Shown: positions 1 through 7,177, counted from the first letter of the stretch. The stretch: 14,668 nucleotides of DNA from Pseudomonadales bacterium (GCA_029244465.1 JAQWQN010000236.1:1-14668), one strand, 5' to 3'. The notes: generated by a model not told the origin, from the letters alone. Translations and numbers: made by a program.

Positions 1-2650
1 CGCCCGCCAATTTCTATCGATGATGGAAAAACCAGATGTGGATCATATCGAGGGGCTCTCACCGGCAATTTCAATCGAACAAAAGTCGACTTCTCACAAT
101 CCGCGGTCGACGGTCGGCACGATCACTGAAATCTACGACTATTTGAGATTACTGTACGCCAGAGTCGGCGAACCTCGATGCCCAGACCACGGTCAACCGC
201 TCGCAGCACAAACCGTCAGCCAAATGGTCGACCAAGTTCTTGCCCTCGATAACGACAAGCGCATCATGATTCTGGCGCCGGTCATCAGTGAGCGAAAGGG
301 TGAGCATCTCCACGTCTTTCAAGAACTACGCAGCAACGGTTTCATCCGCGCTCGAATCGACGGCATCGTTGTCGACCTTGATGCCACGCCTGATCTCGAC
401 AAAAAGAAAAAACACACTGTTGAGGCGGTCGTCGATCGATTGCGTGTCCGAGAAGACATGCAACAACGGCTTGCGGAGAGCTTCGAAACAGCCCTGCAGC
501 TAACCGACGGTGTGGCACTCGTTCGAGACATCGACGACGAAACTGCAGAGCCTCTTGTTTTTTCATCCCGATTTGCCTGTCCCTCCTGTGGTTATGCCAT
601 ATCTGAGTTGGAACCGAGAATGTTCTCGTTCAACAACCCCGCCGGCGCGTGTGAGTCATGTGATGGCCTTGGAGTGAGCAATTTTTTCGATCCAGATCTT
701 GTTATTACAGACGAGGATCTAACGCTCGCGGAAGGCGCTATACGCGGCTGGGACCGACGTAACGTGTACTACTTCCACATGTTGAATTCCTTGGCAGACC
801 ATTACGGCTTTGATGTAGAGGCGCCCTATAACGAGCTCTCAAAAAAGCACAAGCAAGCAATCCTCTATGGCAGTGGGCAAACGCGCATCGACTTCAGCTA
901 CGTAAATGACCGCGGTGATGTCATCAAACGTCGGCACCGTTTTGAAGGGGTCATTCCAAATATGGAGCGGCGCTATCACGAGACCGACTCAAATATGGTG
1001 CGCGAGAATTTACAGAAATTCTTACGCATTGCCGACTGTCCGCAGTGTCTAGGTACCCGGCTGCGCAAAGAATCGCGTCACGTTTTCATCGGCAAAAGCA
1101 ATCTGCCTGAAATCACTCAGGGTGCTATCGAGACGACACTAAATCACTTCAAACAACTGAAACTCAAAGGCCAACGCGCAACCATTGCCGACAAGATACT
1201 GAAGGAGATACAAGCACGACTTCAATTTCTTGTCGACGTCGGGCTTAACTATCTAACGCTTGATCGCAGTGCTGAAACGTTGTCTGGAGGAGAAGCGCAG
1301 CGGATTCGTCTGGCAAGCCAAATCGGCGCCGGATTAGTCGGCGTGATGTACATCCTCGATGAACCCAGCATCGGCCTACATCAGCGCGACAATGAACGCT
1401 TATTGCGAACCCTGAAGCACCTAAAAGATTTAGGGAACTCAGTCCTCGTTGTCGAACACGACGAGGAAGCTATTCGAGCGGCAGACTTCTTGATCGACAT
1501 CGGTCCCGGCGCTGGAGTGCACGGCGGCGAGGTCGTCGCTTACGGCAACATCGATGATATCGTCAAAGCAAAGCATTCGATTACCGGGCAATATCTTTCT
1601 GGCAAGAAATCTATAAAGATTCCAAAACAGCGGGTCAACCACGATACCGATCGAATCTTGACCTTAGCTGGTGCGAGTGGCAACAACCTACAAGACGTCA
1701 CAATCTCTCTACCTTGCGGTCTCTTTACTTGCGTAACGGGCGTTTCCGGCAGCGGCAAGTCGACACTTATCAATCAAACACTGTATCCACTCGCAGCGAC
1801 CGCACTCAACAAAGCCACCACGCTCAAACCCGCCGCTCACGAGTCAATCGACGGCTTGCGTCATCTTGACAAAGTCGTCGACATTGACCAAAGCCCGATT
1901 GGTCGGACACCACGCTCTAACCCAGCGACCTATACAGGGCTGTTCACACCAATTCGCGAGCTCTTTGCCCAAGTGCCGGAAGCACGTACGCGAGGTTACA
2001 AGCCAGGTCGTTTTAGTTTCAACGTTAAGGGCGGTCGTTGTGAAGCTTGTCAGGGAGACGGCGTTATAAAGGTAGAAATGCACTTCCTGCCTGACGTCTA
2101 TGTGCCCTGCGATGTCTGTAAGGGTAAGCGCTACAATCGGGAAACGCTCGACATCCGCTATAAGGGGAAGAACATACATGAAGTCTTAGATATGACTGTC
2201 GAAGAAGGACGCTCATTCTTTGATGCAGTCCCGATGCTTTCGCGAAAACTACAAACGCTCATGGACGTTGGTCTCTCCTACATCAGACTCGGCCAAGCAG
2301 CGACAACTCTCTCCGGCGGCGAAGCTCAACGCATCAAGCTTTCCCGAGAGTTATCGAAACGAGATACTGGCAAGACGCTCTATATTTTGGATGAGCCAAC
2401 CACCGGCCTGCACTTCCACGATATCGCACAATTATTGGAGGTCTTGCATCGACTACGAGACGATGGCAACACCATTGTTGTCATCGAACACAACTTAGAC
2501 GTTATAAAGACCGCGGATTGGATTGTAGATCTGGGCCCAGAAGGGGGGTCAGGCGGGGGAATGATCGTCGCCACCGGTACGCCGGAACAGGTCGCCAAGA
2601 ACCGAGGATCTCACACAGGTAAATTTCTGCGCAACACACTCAGTCGTTGA
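1..2650 (+). CDS. uvrA: UvrA, excinuclease ABC subunit A (5' partial)
   Basis: DNA-damage recognition ATPase of nucleotide excision repair; as a dimer with UvrB it locates bulky lesions and loads UvrB. The frame is open from base 2 and reads ARQFLS directly before the MMEKPDVDHIEG segment, which is internal in E. coli UvrA (residue ~61 on), so the Met codon at 20 is not the true start. About 60 residues, including the first Walker A, lie outside the window; the full protein would be ~942 aa (E. coli 940). Counting from the Met at 20, visible parts are: first zinc module CPSC/CESC (187-190, 211-214), first ABC signature LSGGEAQ (421-427) with ILDEPS, second Walker A GVSGSGKS (574-581), second zinc module CEAC/CDVC (674-677, 697-700), and second signature LSGGEAQ (764-770) with ILDEPTTGLH. 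All motifs are intact. It is convergent with the neighbouring - strand gene, 20 bp away. Its promoter and any LexA box would be upstream, outside the window. Confidence 0.98.
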   Translation, partial: ARQFLSMMEKPDVDHIEGLSPAISIEQKSTSHNPRSTVGTITEIYDYLRLLYARVGEPRCPDHGQPLAAQTVSQMVDQVLALDNDKRIMILAPVISERKGEHLHVFQELRSNGFIRARIDGIVVDLDATPDLDKKKKHTVEAVVDRLRVREDMQQRLAESFETALQLTDGVALVRDIDDETAEPLVFSSRFACPSCGYAISELEPRMFSFNNPAGACESCDGLGVSNFFDPDLVITDEDLTLAEGAIRGWDRRNVYYFHMLNSLADHYGFDVEAPYNELSKKHKQAILYGSGQTRIDFSYVNDRGDVIKRRHRFEGVIPNMERRYHETDSNMVRENLQKFLRIADCPQCLGTRLRKESRHVFIGKSNLPEITQGAIETTLNHFKQLKLKGQRATIADKILKEIQARLQFLVDVGLNYLTLDRSAETLSGGEAQRIRLASQIGAGLVGVMYILDEPSIGLHQRDNERLLRTLKHLKDLGNSVLVVEHDEEAIRAADFLIDIGPGAGVHGGEVVAYGNIDDIVKAKHSITGQYLSGKKSIKIPKQRVNHDTDRILTLAGASGNNLQDVTISLPCGLFTCVTGVSGSGKSTLINQTLYPLAATALNKATTLKPAAHESIDGLRHLDKVVDIDQSPIGRTPRSNPATYTGLFTPIRELFAQVPEARTRGYKPGRFSFNVKGGRCEACQGDGVIKVEMHFLPDVYVPCDVCKGKRYNRETLDIRYKGKNIHEVLDMTVEEGRSFFDAVPMLSRKLQTLMDVGLSYIRLGQAATTLSGGEAQRIKLSRELSKRDTGKTLYILDEPTTGLHFHDIAQLLEVLHRLRDDGNTIVVIEHNLDVIKTADWIVDLGPEGGSGGGMIVATGTPEQVAKNRGSHTGKFLRNTLSR

Positions 2651-2670
2651 TCGGTAGCCGACAGATCAAG

Positions 2671-3066
2671 CTAGCCGACTTTGGCGAATCGACCTTCGTA
2701 CTCCACATCGGCGCCTTGCACGGAAATGATGTAGTGTTTGAGTTCCGCTTGCGCTTGCGCTTCTGACGCAAACGGTCCGAACTTACCTTCGCGTGCCGTA
2801 AAGTACCAACCGACTGCTTCCTGACGAACACGCCTAGCGGTTTCCAGCGACTCCAGACCATCCAGCATCAAGTGATTACAGGCGCCCACCTTGGCACCGA
2901 TTTCATGCACCGGCAGTTCAACTACGGTTTGCTTGTCGTCTTCGCGCACACTTACCCTGGCGATGCCTGTTTTTCGATCGACATGTAAAACATAGAACAA
3001 TCTACCCTTTTCGACGAATAGACGACCGTCCAAACGGTTAAGAAGCATTGAAGTCTCATCAGTCAT
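2671..3066 (-). CDS. Uncharacterised 131-aa protein with WYFTAREG-x-FGPF motif (DUF6316-like)
   Basis: Function unknown. The C-terminal half carries WYFTAREGKFGPF (residues 87-99) followed by a helix-prone segment (100-112). This aromatic/TREG/GPF signature recalls small gammaproteobacterial proteins that I remember being grouped as DUF6316; that assignment is from memory. Residues 13-60 look beta-rich, with alternating hydrophobics from RLFVEKGRLFYVLHVD onward, and may form a separate small barrel-like domain (inference). There is no signal peptide or membrane segment and only one cysteine (C63), so it is probably cytosolic. The start at 3066 is supported by an AAAGGG ribosome-binding site about 7 bases upstream. 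The gene follows the aminotransferase on the same strand after a 139-bp gap and ends 20 bp from uvrA, with which it converges. It could be an independent transcript or read-through from the ribosomal operon. It is certainly coding in style, but its role is open. Confidence 0.85.
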   Translation of the reverse strand: MTDETSMLLNRLDGRLFVEKGRLFYVLHVDRKTGIARVSVREDDKQTVVELPVHEIGAKVGACNHLMLDGLESLETARRVRQEAVGWYFTAREGKFGPFASEAQAQAELKHYIISVQGADVEYEGRFAKVG

Positions 3067-3145
3067 TGCATAGCCCTTTGCAAAAGCGAGATTAGCTATT
3101 TTGCGAATCAGACGACCTTTTTCTGTGCGCTACCTCACACTTTCT

Positions 3146-3175
3146 TTAATAGAGCCGATCTCGACCGGCCCTCAA
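3146..3175 (-). promoter_or_regulatory. Weak sigma70-like promoter candidate for the 131-aa gene
   Basis: Read on the - strand, TTGAGG (3170-3175) and TATTAA (3146-3151) each match 4 of 6 consensus bases and are separated by 18 bp. This would start transcription about 70 bases before the ATG at 3066. It overlaps the candidate hairpin at 3151-3172, and matches of this quality occur by chance, so the call is tentative. Between it and the gene lies an inverted repeat, GCAAAA/TTTTGC (3080-3085 and 3099-3104), next to the ribosome-binding site. Confidence 0.2.
3151..3172 (-). terminator. Possible 3' hairpin of the aminotransferase transcript
   Basis: On the - strand a 9-bp stem (AGGGCCGGT / ATCGGCTCT, two G-U pairs) closes a CGAG tetraloop, starting about 33 bases after the aminotransferase stop codon. 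In the + direction the two wobble pairs become A-C mismatches, so the structure favours - strand RNA. It is followed by ATTAAAG rather than a U-run, so it may be a 3'-end stabilising or Rho-associated hairpin rather than a true intrinsic terminator. Confidence 0.3.
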
Positions 3176-3205
3176 ATAGCACAAATTATGAGGGTGATTC
3201 AGAAT

Positions 3206-4324
3206 CTATTGCAGGCAGTGTTTCAAACCGCTGATGCAGAGCTGCACATTCTCAGACCGGGCCGCGTAGCCCATCAAACCAATTCGCCAGACTTTGCCGG
3301 CAAAGACACCTAAGCCAGCACCAATCTCTAGATTGAACTCTGCGAGCAGTTGTTTACGAACCGCTGCTTCGTCGACCCCATCGGGAGATTGCACGACGTT
3401 CAACTGTGGCAATCGATAATCTGCATCAACAACAAATTCCAGACCGATTCCTTCTAGCCCGCGCACAAGGCCTTCATGCTGAGTGCGATGCCGCTGCCAG
3501 GCATTCTCGAGCCCTTCTTCATGCAACATGCGTAGTGCTTCATACAAGCCATACATCGCATTGACCGGCGCCGTGTGATGATAACTTCGGGCGCCGTCCC
3601 CTTCCCAGTACGCCATCAATAATGACAGGTCAAGGAACCAGCTTTGTACTGCGGTATTACGTGATTTCACCTGTTCAGCAGCTGCCTCACTAAACGTGAT
3701 CAGACTGATCCCAGGCGGACACGATAAACACTTTTGCGTCCCTGAGTACACAACATCGGCACCCCAGTCATCCACGGCCAGTTCAATGCCACCCAACGCA
3801 GTCACGGAATCAACGATTGTCAGTGCGCCCGCTGCCTGAGCAATACCACAAAGGGTCGCCACATCCGAACACACGCCAGTCGAAGTTTCGGCGTGCACAA
3901 AGGAGACAACTTTCGTATCTGGATTCGCCTTTAGCGCAGCGCGCAACTTCTCAGGATCAACTTGGGTGCCCCAGTCGTCTTCGACCGTCACCAGCTCTCC
4001 GCCCATGCGTCGTACATTTTCAGCTTGGCGCATGCCAAAAACACCGTTTATGCACACGATCGCCTTGTCCCCTGGCTCAAGCAGGTTACAGAACGCGGCT
4101 TCCATGCCCGCAGAACCAGGCGCAGAAAGCGGAACCGTTAATGTGTTGTTGGTCTGGAACGAATATCGCAGCAAGGATTTTATGTCATCCATTAAGCCGA
4201 TAAATTCGGGGTCGAGATGCCCAATCGTTGGTTGCGACATAGCAGCCAAAACACGGGGATGAACGTCCGACGGTCCGGGCCCCATCAGCGTACGCGGCGT
4301 CGGATGGAAGCTCTTATAGGTCAT
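3206..4324 (-). CDS. PLP-dependent class V aminotransferase, alanine/serine-glyoxylate type
   Basis: A cytosolic fold-type I aminotransferase that probably moves an amino group from alanine or serine to glyoxylate, giving glycine. From ATG 4324 it is 372 aa. Visible motifs: MGPGPSDVHPRV at the N-terminus (14-25), HAETSTGV (144-151), VDSVTALGG with the pyridine-N-binding Asp172, SGTQKCLSCPPG with Schiff-base Lys198, YHHTAPV (249-255), and WRIGLMG with the probable substrate-carboxylate Arg347. Pattern and spacing closely follow human AGT (AGXT). Donor preference (Ala or Ser) cannot be read from sequence, and related phosphoserine or aspartate enzymes of this family are less likely. A longer in-frame start at 4375 would overlap rplQ by 47 bp; the ATG at 4324 is preferred because family homology begins there and it lies 4 bases after the rplQ stop (TAA-ACCA-ATG). 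Its only Shine-Dalgarno-like sequence, AAGAG, lies inside the end of rplQ, so translation is probably coupled to it. A metabolic gene in this slot is unusual. Confidence 0.9.
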   Translation of the reverse strand: MTYKSFHPTPRTLMGPGPSDVHPRVLAAMSQPTIGHLDPEFIGLMDDIKSLLRYSFQTNNTLTVPLSAPGSAGMEAAFCNLLEPGDKAIVCINGVFGMRQAENVRRMGGELVTVEDDWGTQVDPEKLRAALKANPDTKVVSFVHAETSTGVCSDVATLCGIAQAAGALTIVDSVTALGGIELAVDDWGADVVYSGTQKCLSCPPGISLITFSEAAAEQVKSRNTAVQSWFLDLSLLMAYWEGDGARSYHHTAPVNAMYGLYEALRMLHEEGLENAWQRHRTQHEGLVRGLEGIGLEFVVDADYRLPQLNVVQSPDGVDEAAVRKQLLAEFNLEIGAGLGVFAGKVWRIGLMGYAARSENVQLCISGLKHCLQ

Positions 4325-4328
4325 TGGT

Positions 4329-4889
4329 TTAGCTCTTACCTTTAGACTCGTCTTGGTCGTCGTCCGCTTCGGCAACTGTTTCTTCTTCTGCTGCTTCTGC
4401 TACTACTTCTTTTTCAGTTGCAGCTTCACTCGTGTCTGCAATGACTTCTTCTTCAATGATCTCTGCATCTTCGATCTCTGCCGAACCGGATGTTCCCAAC
4501 TCATCATCATCGTAGTCAAGGTCGTCATCCATTGGTCGATCAACCAACTCGATGTAAGCCATAGGGGCAGAATCACCAGCCCGAAAACCACATTTCAAAA
4601 TACGCGTATAGCCTCCCGGTCGACTTTCGTATCTTGGCCCGAGTTCTGCAAAAAGCTTCCCCACCGCTGCTTTATCGCGCATACGAGAAAAGGCCAGTCG
4701 TCGGTTCGCTACTGAATCTTCTTTCGCCAGAGTGATTAGCGGTTCAGCGACTCGGCGTAACTCTTTCGCCTTAGGCACCGTGGTCTTGATGATCTCATGA
4801 TCAATCAATGACACGGCCATATTGCGGAACATAGCTTCACGATGAGAGCTGTTTCTATTGAGTTGTCTACCACTTTTGCGATGACGCAT
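4329..4889 (-). CDS. rplQ: 50S ribosomal protein L17 with long acidic C-terminal tail
   Basis: Large-subunit protein L17, last ribosomal gene of the alpha operon. Start at 4889 gives the family N-terminus MRHRKSGRQLNRNSSHREAMF, preceded by AGGAACGAGAAC; a GTG extension to 4925 adds 12 residues with no homology and no ribosome-binding site. Residues 1-119 are a standard L17 core ending GYTRILKCGFRAGD...YIELVDRP. E. coli L17 stops at 127 aa, but this protein continues to 186. Residues 120-186 contain 29 Asp/Glu out of 67 and only three Lys, a low-complexity acidic tail on an otherwise basic rRNA-binding protein. The tail is in frame and ends with KGKS. Four bases after its stop begins the aminotransferase gene, leaving no room for a terminator. 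Upstream, a 111-bp spacer separates it from rpoA, longer than most gaps in this block. Confidence 0.97.
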   Translation of the reverse strand: MRHRKSGRQLNRNSSHREAMFRNMAVSLIDHEIIKTTVPKAKELRRVAEPLITLAKEDSVANRRLAFSRMRDKAAVGKLFAELGPRYESRPGGYTRILKCGFRAGDSAPMAYIELVDRPMDDDLDYDDDELGTSGSAEIEDAEIIEEEVIADTSEAATEKEVVAEAAEEETVAEADDDQDESKGKS

Positions 4890-5000
4890 GTTCTCGTTCC
4901 TATCTCTTATTAGCCAGCACACCAAGGACTTTGCTTAACCAGCATGCTGAGGGCTCTTTCTACCGGCACGCAGGGGGCTTTCCCCCAAACAAGCTGGTCC
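4890..5000 (-). other. Structured rpoA-rplQ intergenic spacer
   Basis: A 111-bp spacer. Read on the - strand it holds a perfect hairpin GGGGG-AAAG-CCCCC (4973-4986) shortly after the rpoA stop, and a 10-bp perfect palindrome CAGCATGCTG (4940-4949). The + strand shows two related pyrimidine-rich blocks, GAGGGCTCTTTCTACC and CAGGGGGCTTTCCCCC, resembling a degenerate duplication. An 11-codon reading frame (MLVKQSPWCAG) starts within the palindrome but lacks a good ribosome-binding site. The structure may be an RNA processing or attenuation element setting the rpoA:rplQ ratio; this is inference. No U-run follows the hairpin, so it is not a classical terminator. Confidence 0.45.
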
Positions 5001-6002
5001 CTAGCCAATGCTACGTCCGACGCTGCCATGCAGGTTTGCGGGCGGCCAGTTTTCTAAACGCATACCGAGGGACAGTCCTCTCGATGACAATACATCTTTG
5101 ATCTCTGTGAGCGACTTCTTACCTAAGTTAGGTGTCTTCAAGAGTTCTACTTCAGTGCGTTGGATCAAATCACCGATGTAATAAATGTTCTCAGCCTTCA
5201 AACAATTCGCAGATCGAACTGTAAGCTCCAGATCATCCACTGGTCGGGTCAGAATCGGATCAATTTCGTCTTCTTTCTCTTCAACGACTTGCTCGCCTTC
5301 GCTCTCAAGGTCTACAAAAACCGCCAGCTGATGCTGCAGGATAGTCGCTGCACGTCGGATCGCTTCTTCCGGATCAATCGTGCCATTGGTCTCGAGATCG
5401 AGAATCAACTTATCGAGATCAGTTCGCTGCTCTACGCGGGTGCTCTCTACTGAGTAAGCCACGCGACGCATTGGACTGTAGGAGGCATCGAGTCGAAGTA
5501 CACCGATTGGACGGGTGTCTTCTTCGTCGCTGATTGAATCAACCGGAACGTACCCGCGCCCTCGTGTCACACGAGCCTCTATTCTGATCGCTCCATTGTC
5601 GTTCAAAGTGCAAACGACGTGGTCTGGGTTAGTAACTTCCACATCCTGGGTCAGTTGAAAATCACCCGCTGTAACTTGACCTGAGCCATCTTTCACAAGA
5701 CTGATGATCGCTTCATCTTGATTGTGCAACGTCACAGCGATACCTTTTAGGTTCAGTAAAATGTCGATGACATCTTCCTGGACACCTTCAAGCGTGCTGT
5801 ATTCATGCAAAACTCCATCGATTTGGACTTCCGAGATGGCACAGCCCGGCATCGACGACAGAAGAATTCTGCGCAATGTATTGCCCAACGTGTGGCCGAA
5901 CCCGCGTTCTAAAGGCTCCAGAGTAACGCGCGCTCGTAGCGGGCTATCAGACTGAATTTCTATATTACGGGGGGTCAAAAAGTCATTCACCAACTGTGAC
6001 AT
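5001..6002 (-). CDS. rpoA: DNA-directed RNA polymerase subunit alpha
   Basis: Alpha subunit (333 aa; E. coli 329), which dimerises to nucleate assembly of beta and beta' and contacts UP-element DNA and activators. The N-terminal domain (about 1-235) includes the assembly helix segment RGFGHTLGNTLRRILLSSMPG (33-53). An acidic linker (about 234-248) follows. The C-terminal domain (about 250-325) carries RSANCLKAENIYYIGDL, with Arg263 matching E. coli R265 of the DNA-binding determinant, and then TPNLGKKSLTEIKDVL. The C-terminal domain is nearly identical to the enterobacterial one, the strongest taxonomic clue to Gammaproteobacteria. The last residues (NLHGSVGRSIG) differ from and slightly exceed the usual short end. 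Start at 6002 is preceded by TTAGGAGACAAATAA, a clear ribosome-binding site. It sits between rpsD and rplQ, as in the E. coli alpha operon. Confidence 0.99.
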   Translation of the reverse strand: MSQLVNDFLTPRNIEIQSDSPLRARVTLEPLERGFGHTLGNTLRRILLSSMPGCAISEVQIDGVLHEYSTLEGVQEDVIDILLNLKGIAVTLHNQDEAIISLVKDGSGQVTAGDFQLTQDVEVTNPDHVVCTLNDNGAIRIEARVTRGRGYVPVDSISDEEDTRPIGVLRLDASYSPMRRVAYSVESTRVEQRTDLDKLILDLETNGTIDPEEAIRRAATILQHQLAVFVDLESEGEQVVEEKEDEIDPILTRPVDDLELTVRSANCLKAENIYYIGDLIQRTEVELLKTPNLGKKSLTEIKDVLSSRGLSLGMRLENWPPANLHGSVGRSIG

Positions 6003-6017
6003 TTATTTGTCTCCTAA

Positions 6018-6081
6018 CGCTTAAGCGCTTTTTGTGCTACCCAAATAACGGTCCACGGAGGGACCCAAACGGCAAACGCCG
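6018..6081 (-). other. Hairpins in the rpsD-rpoA spacer
   Basis: The 79-bp spacer contains three short symmetric elements. CGGC-GTTT-GCCG (6070-6081) begins right after the rpsD stop codon. GGTCC-CTCCGT-GGACC is at 6050-6065. The 10-bp palindrome CGCTTAAGCG (6018-6027) lies just upstream of the rpoA ribosome-binding site. Stems are only 4-5 bp and no U-run follows, so termination is unlikely. Modest effects on mRNA stability or rpoA translation are possible. No function is shown by sequence alone. Confidence 0.3.
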
Positions 6082-6702
6082 CTACTTCGAGTAAAGCTCC
6101 ACAATGAGGTTTTCATTGATTTCTGTTGGAAGTTCTTCGCGATCAGGTAGCCGTTTGAATACGCCTTCCATCTTCTCCGAGTTCACCTCCACCCATTCGA
6201 TCGGCGTACGCTGGCTAGCTAACTGCAGAGCCGCTTGAATACGTAGTTGCGACCGAGACTTCTCGGCCACCGAAACCACATCGTCAGGACGAACCTGATA
6301 CGAAGCGATGTTGACACTACCGCCATTCACCGTGATCGATTTGTGCGATACCAGTTGCCGAGATTCTGCGCGCGTGGACCCATAGCCCATGCGATATACA
6401 ACGTTGTCCAACCTCGACTCGAGCAGCATCAACAGGTTTTCACCCGTTGCGCCTTTCCTGCGATCGGCTTTCTTATAATAGTTACGGAACTGCTTTTCTA
6501 AGACACCGTATATTCTGCGTACTTTCTGTTTTTCACGCAGCTGTACCGCGTAGTCCGAGAGTCGACCGCGACGAATGCCATGTTGACCCGGTGCTTGATC
6601 AATCTTGCACTTCGAATCAATCGGACGGACACCGCTCTTTAAAAATAGATCGGTACCTTCTCTTCGGCTTAATTTGAGTTTGGGTCCTAAATACCGGGCC
6701 AT
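6082..6702 (-). CDS. rpsD: 30S ribosomal protein S4
   Basis: Primary 16S rRNA-binding protein that nucleates assembly of the 30S body and, with S5, contributes to decoding accuracy; in E. coli it is also the translational repressor of the alpha operon. At 206 aa it equals the E. coli length. It begins MARYLGPKLKLSRREGTDLFL, contains the conserved APGQHGIRRGRLSDYAVQLREKQ stretch split by a short loop (residues ~37-59), and has the S4 RNA-binding domain at about 96-158 (SRLDNVVYRMGY...SITVNGG). Only Cys32 is present, so it is the zinc-free type. Start at 6702 is preceded by GAGGTATAGAGT. Autoregulation through the rpsM leader is expected from E. coli, but I could not verify the pseudoknot here. 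Confidence 0.99.
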   Translation of the reverse strand: MARYLGPKLKLSRREGTDLFLKSGVRPIDSKCKIDQAPGQHGIRRGRLSDYAVQLREKQKVRRIYGVLEKQFRNYYKKADRRKGATGENLLMLLESRLDNVVYRMGYGSTRAESRQLVSHKSITVNGGSVNIASYQVRPDDVVSVAEKSRSQLRIQAALQLASQRTPIEWVEVNSEKMEGVFKRLPDREELPTEINENLIVELYSK

Positions 6703-6770
6703 ACTCTATACCTCTTCCTGGAAACCTTTGTTGCTAAACCTGACAGTCATCTTAAGGGAGCCAACCGCGC

Positions 6771-7145
6771 TTAGACGCGACGTCTCTTGGGTGGACGACA
6801 TCCATTGTGCGGAATGGGCGTCACGTCCGAGATGCTGTTTATCTTCAATCCTGCTGCGTTCAAAGCACGCACCGCTGACTCACGTCCCGGTCCCGGGCCT
6901 TTCACGAACACATCAACGCTCTTCATGCCAAACTCTAACGCAGTGTTACTTGCACGTTCCGCTGCCACCTGAGCGGCGAATGGCGTGCTCTTACGCGAAC
7001 CACGGAAACCGGAGCCACCAGATGTCGCCCAACACAGTGCATTACCCTGCCGATCGGAGATCGTAATAATTGTGTTGTTAAACGATGCGTGTATGTGGGC
7101 TACCCCATCAATCACTACGCGCTTGGCTTTCTTTCGTTCTGCCAT
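6771..7145 (-). CDS. rpsK: 30S ribosomal protein S11
   Basis: S11 lines the platform of the small subunit near the E-site mRNA exit. The 124-aa product (E. coli 129) shows the family landmarks HIHASFNNTIITISDRQGN (17-35), SGGSGFRGSRKSTPFAAQVAAE split across 42-63, and the invariant C-terminus PIPHNGCRPPKRRRV. The start at 7145 has only a weak purine run (AGAGAAAAAAAC) before it. It lies 32 bp after rpsM, so translation may depend partly on ribosomes arriving from rpsM. It is followed by rpsD after 68 bp. Confidence 0.98.
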   Translation of the reverse strand: MAERKKAKRVVIDGVAHIHASFNNTIITISDRQGNALCWATSGGSGFRGSRKSTPFAAQVAAERASNTALEFGMKSVDVFVKGPGPGRESAVRALNAAGLKINSISDVTPIPHNGCRPPKRRRV

Positions 7146-7177
7146 GTTTTTTTCTCTATTCTTTCGTCTACTTGCGT

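Noticed and set aside
20..22. Apparent uvrA start codon at 20
   Set aside because: The frame is open to the window edge and the preceding codons read ARQFLS, which is internal UvrA sequence; the real start is upstream.
1844..2179. 111-codon - strand frame inside uvrA
   Set aside because: Fully internal and antisense to conserved UvrA zinc-module coding sequence.
2651..2679. Terminator or repeat element between uvrA and the convergent gene
   Set aside because: TCGG-TAG-CCGA is only a 4-bp stem, and TAGCCGAC occurs twice as an 8-bp direct repeat 9 bases apart (2655-2662, 2672-2679); there is no U-run in either direction, so neither is a supportable terminator.
4325..4375. 17-residue N-terminal extension of the aminotransferase into rplQ
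   Set aside because: It overlaps the acidic-tail codons of rplQ, shows no family similarity and reflects the antisense-free frame of a low-complexity region; homology starts at MTYKSFHPTPRTLMGPGP.
4890..4925. GTG-initiated N-terminal extension of rplQ
   Set aside because: The added residues (MVCWLIRDRNEN) have no counterpart in L17, and a good ribosome-binding site precedes the ATG at 4889.
6605..7066. 153-codon + strand frame opposite rpsD and rpsK
   Set aside because: Antisense shadow of two conserved genes with no recognisable domain.
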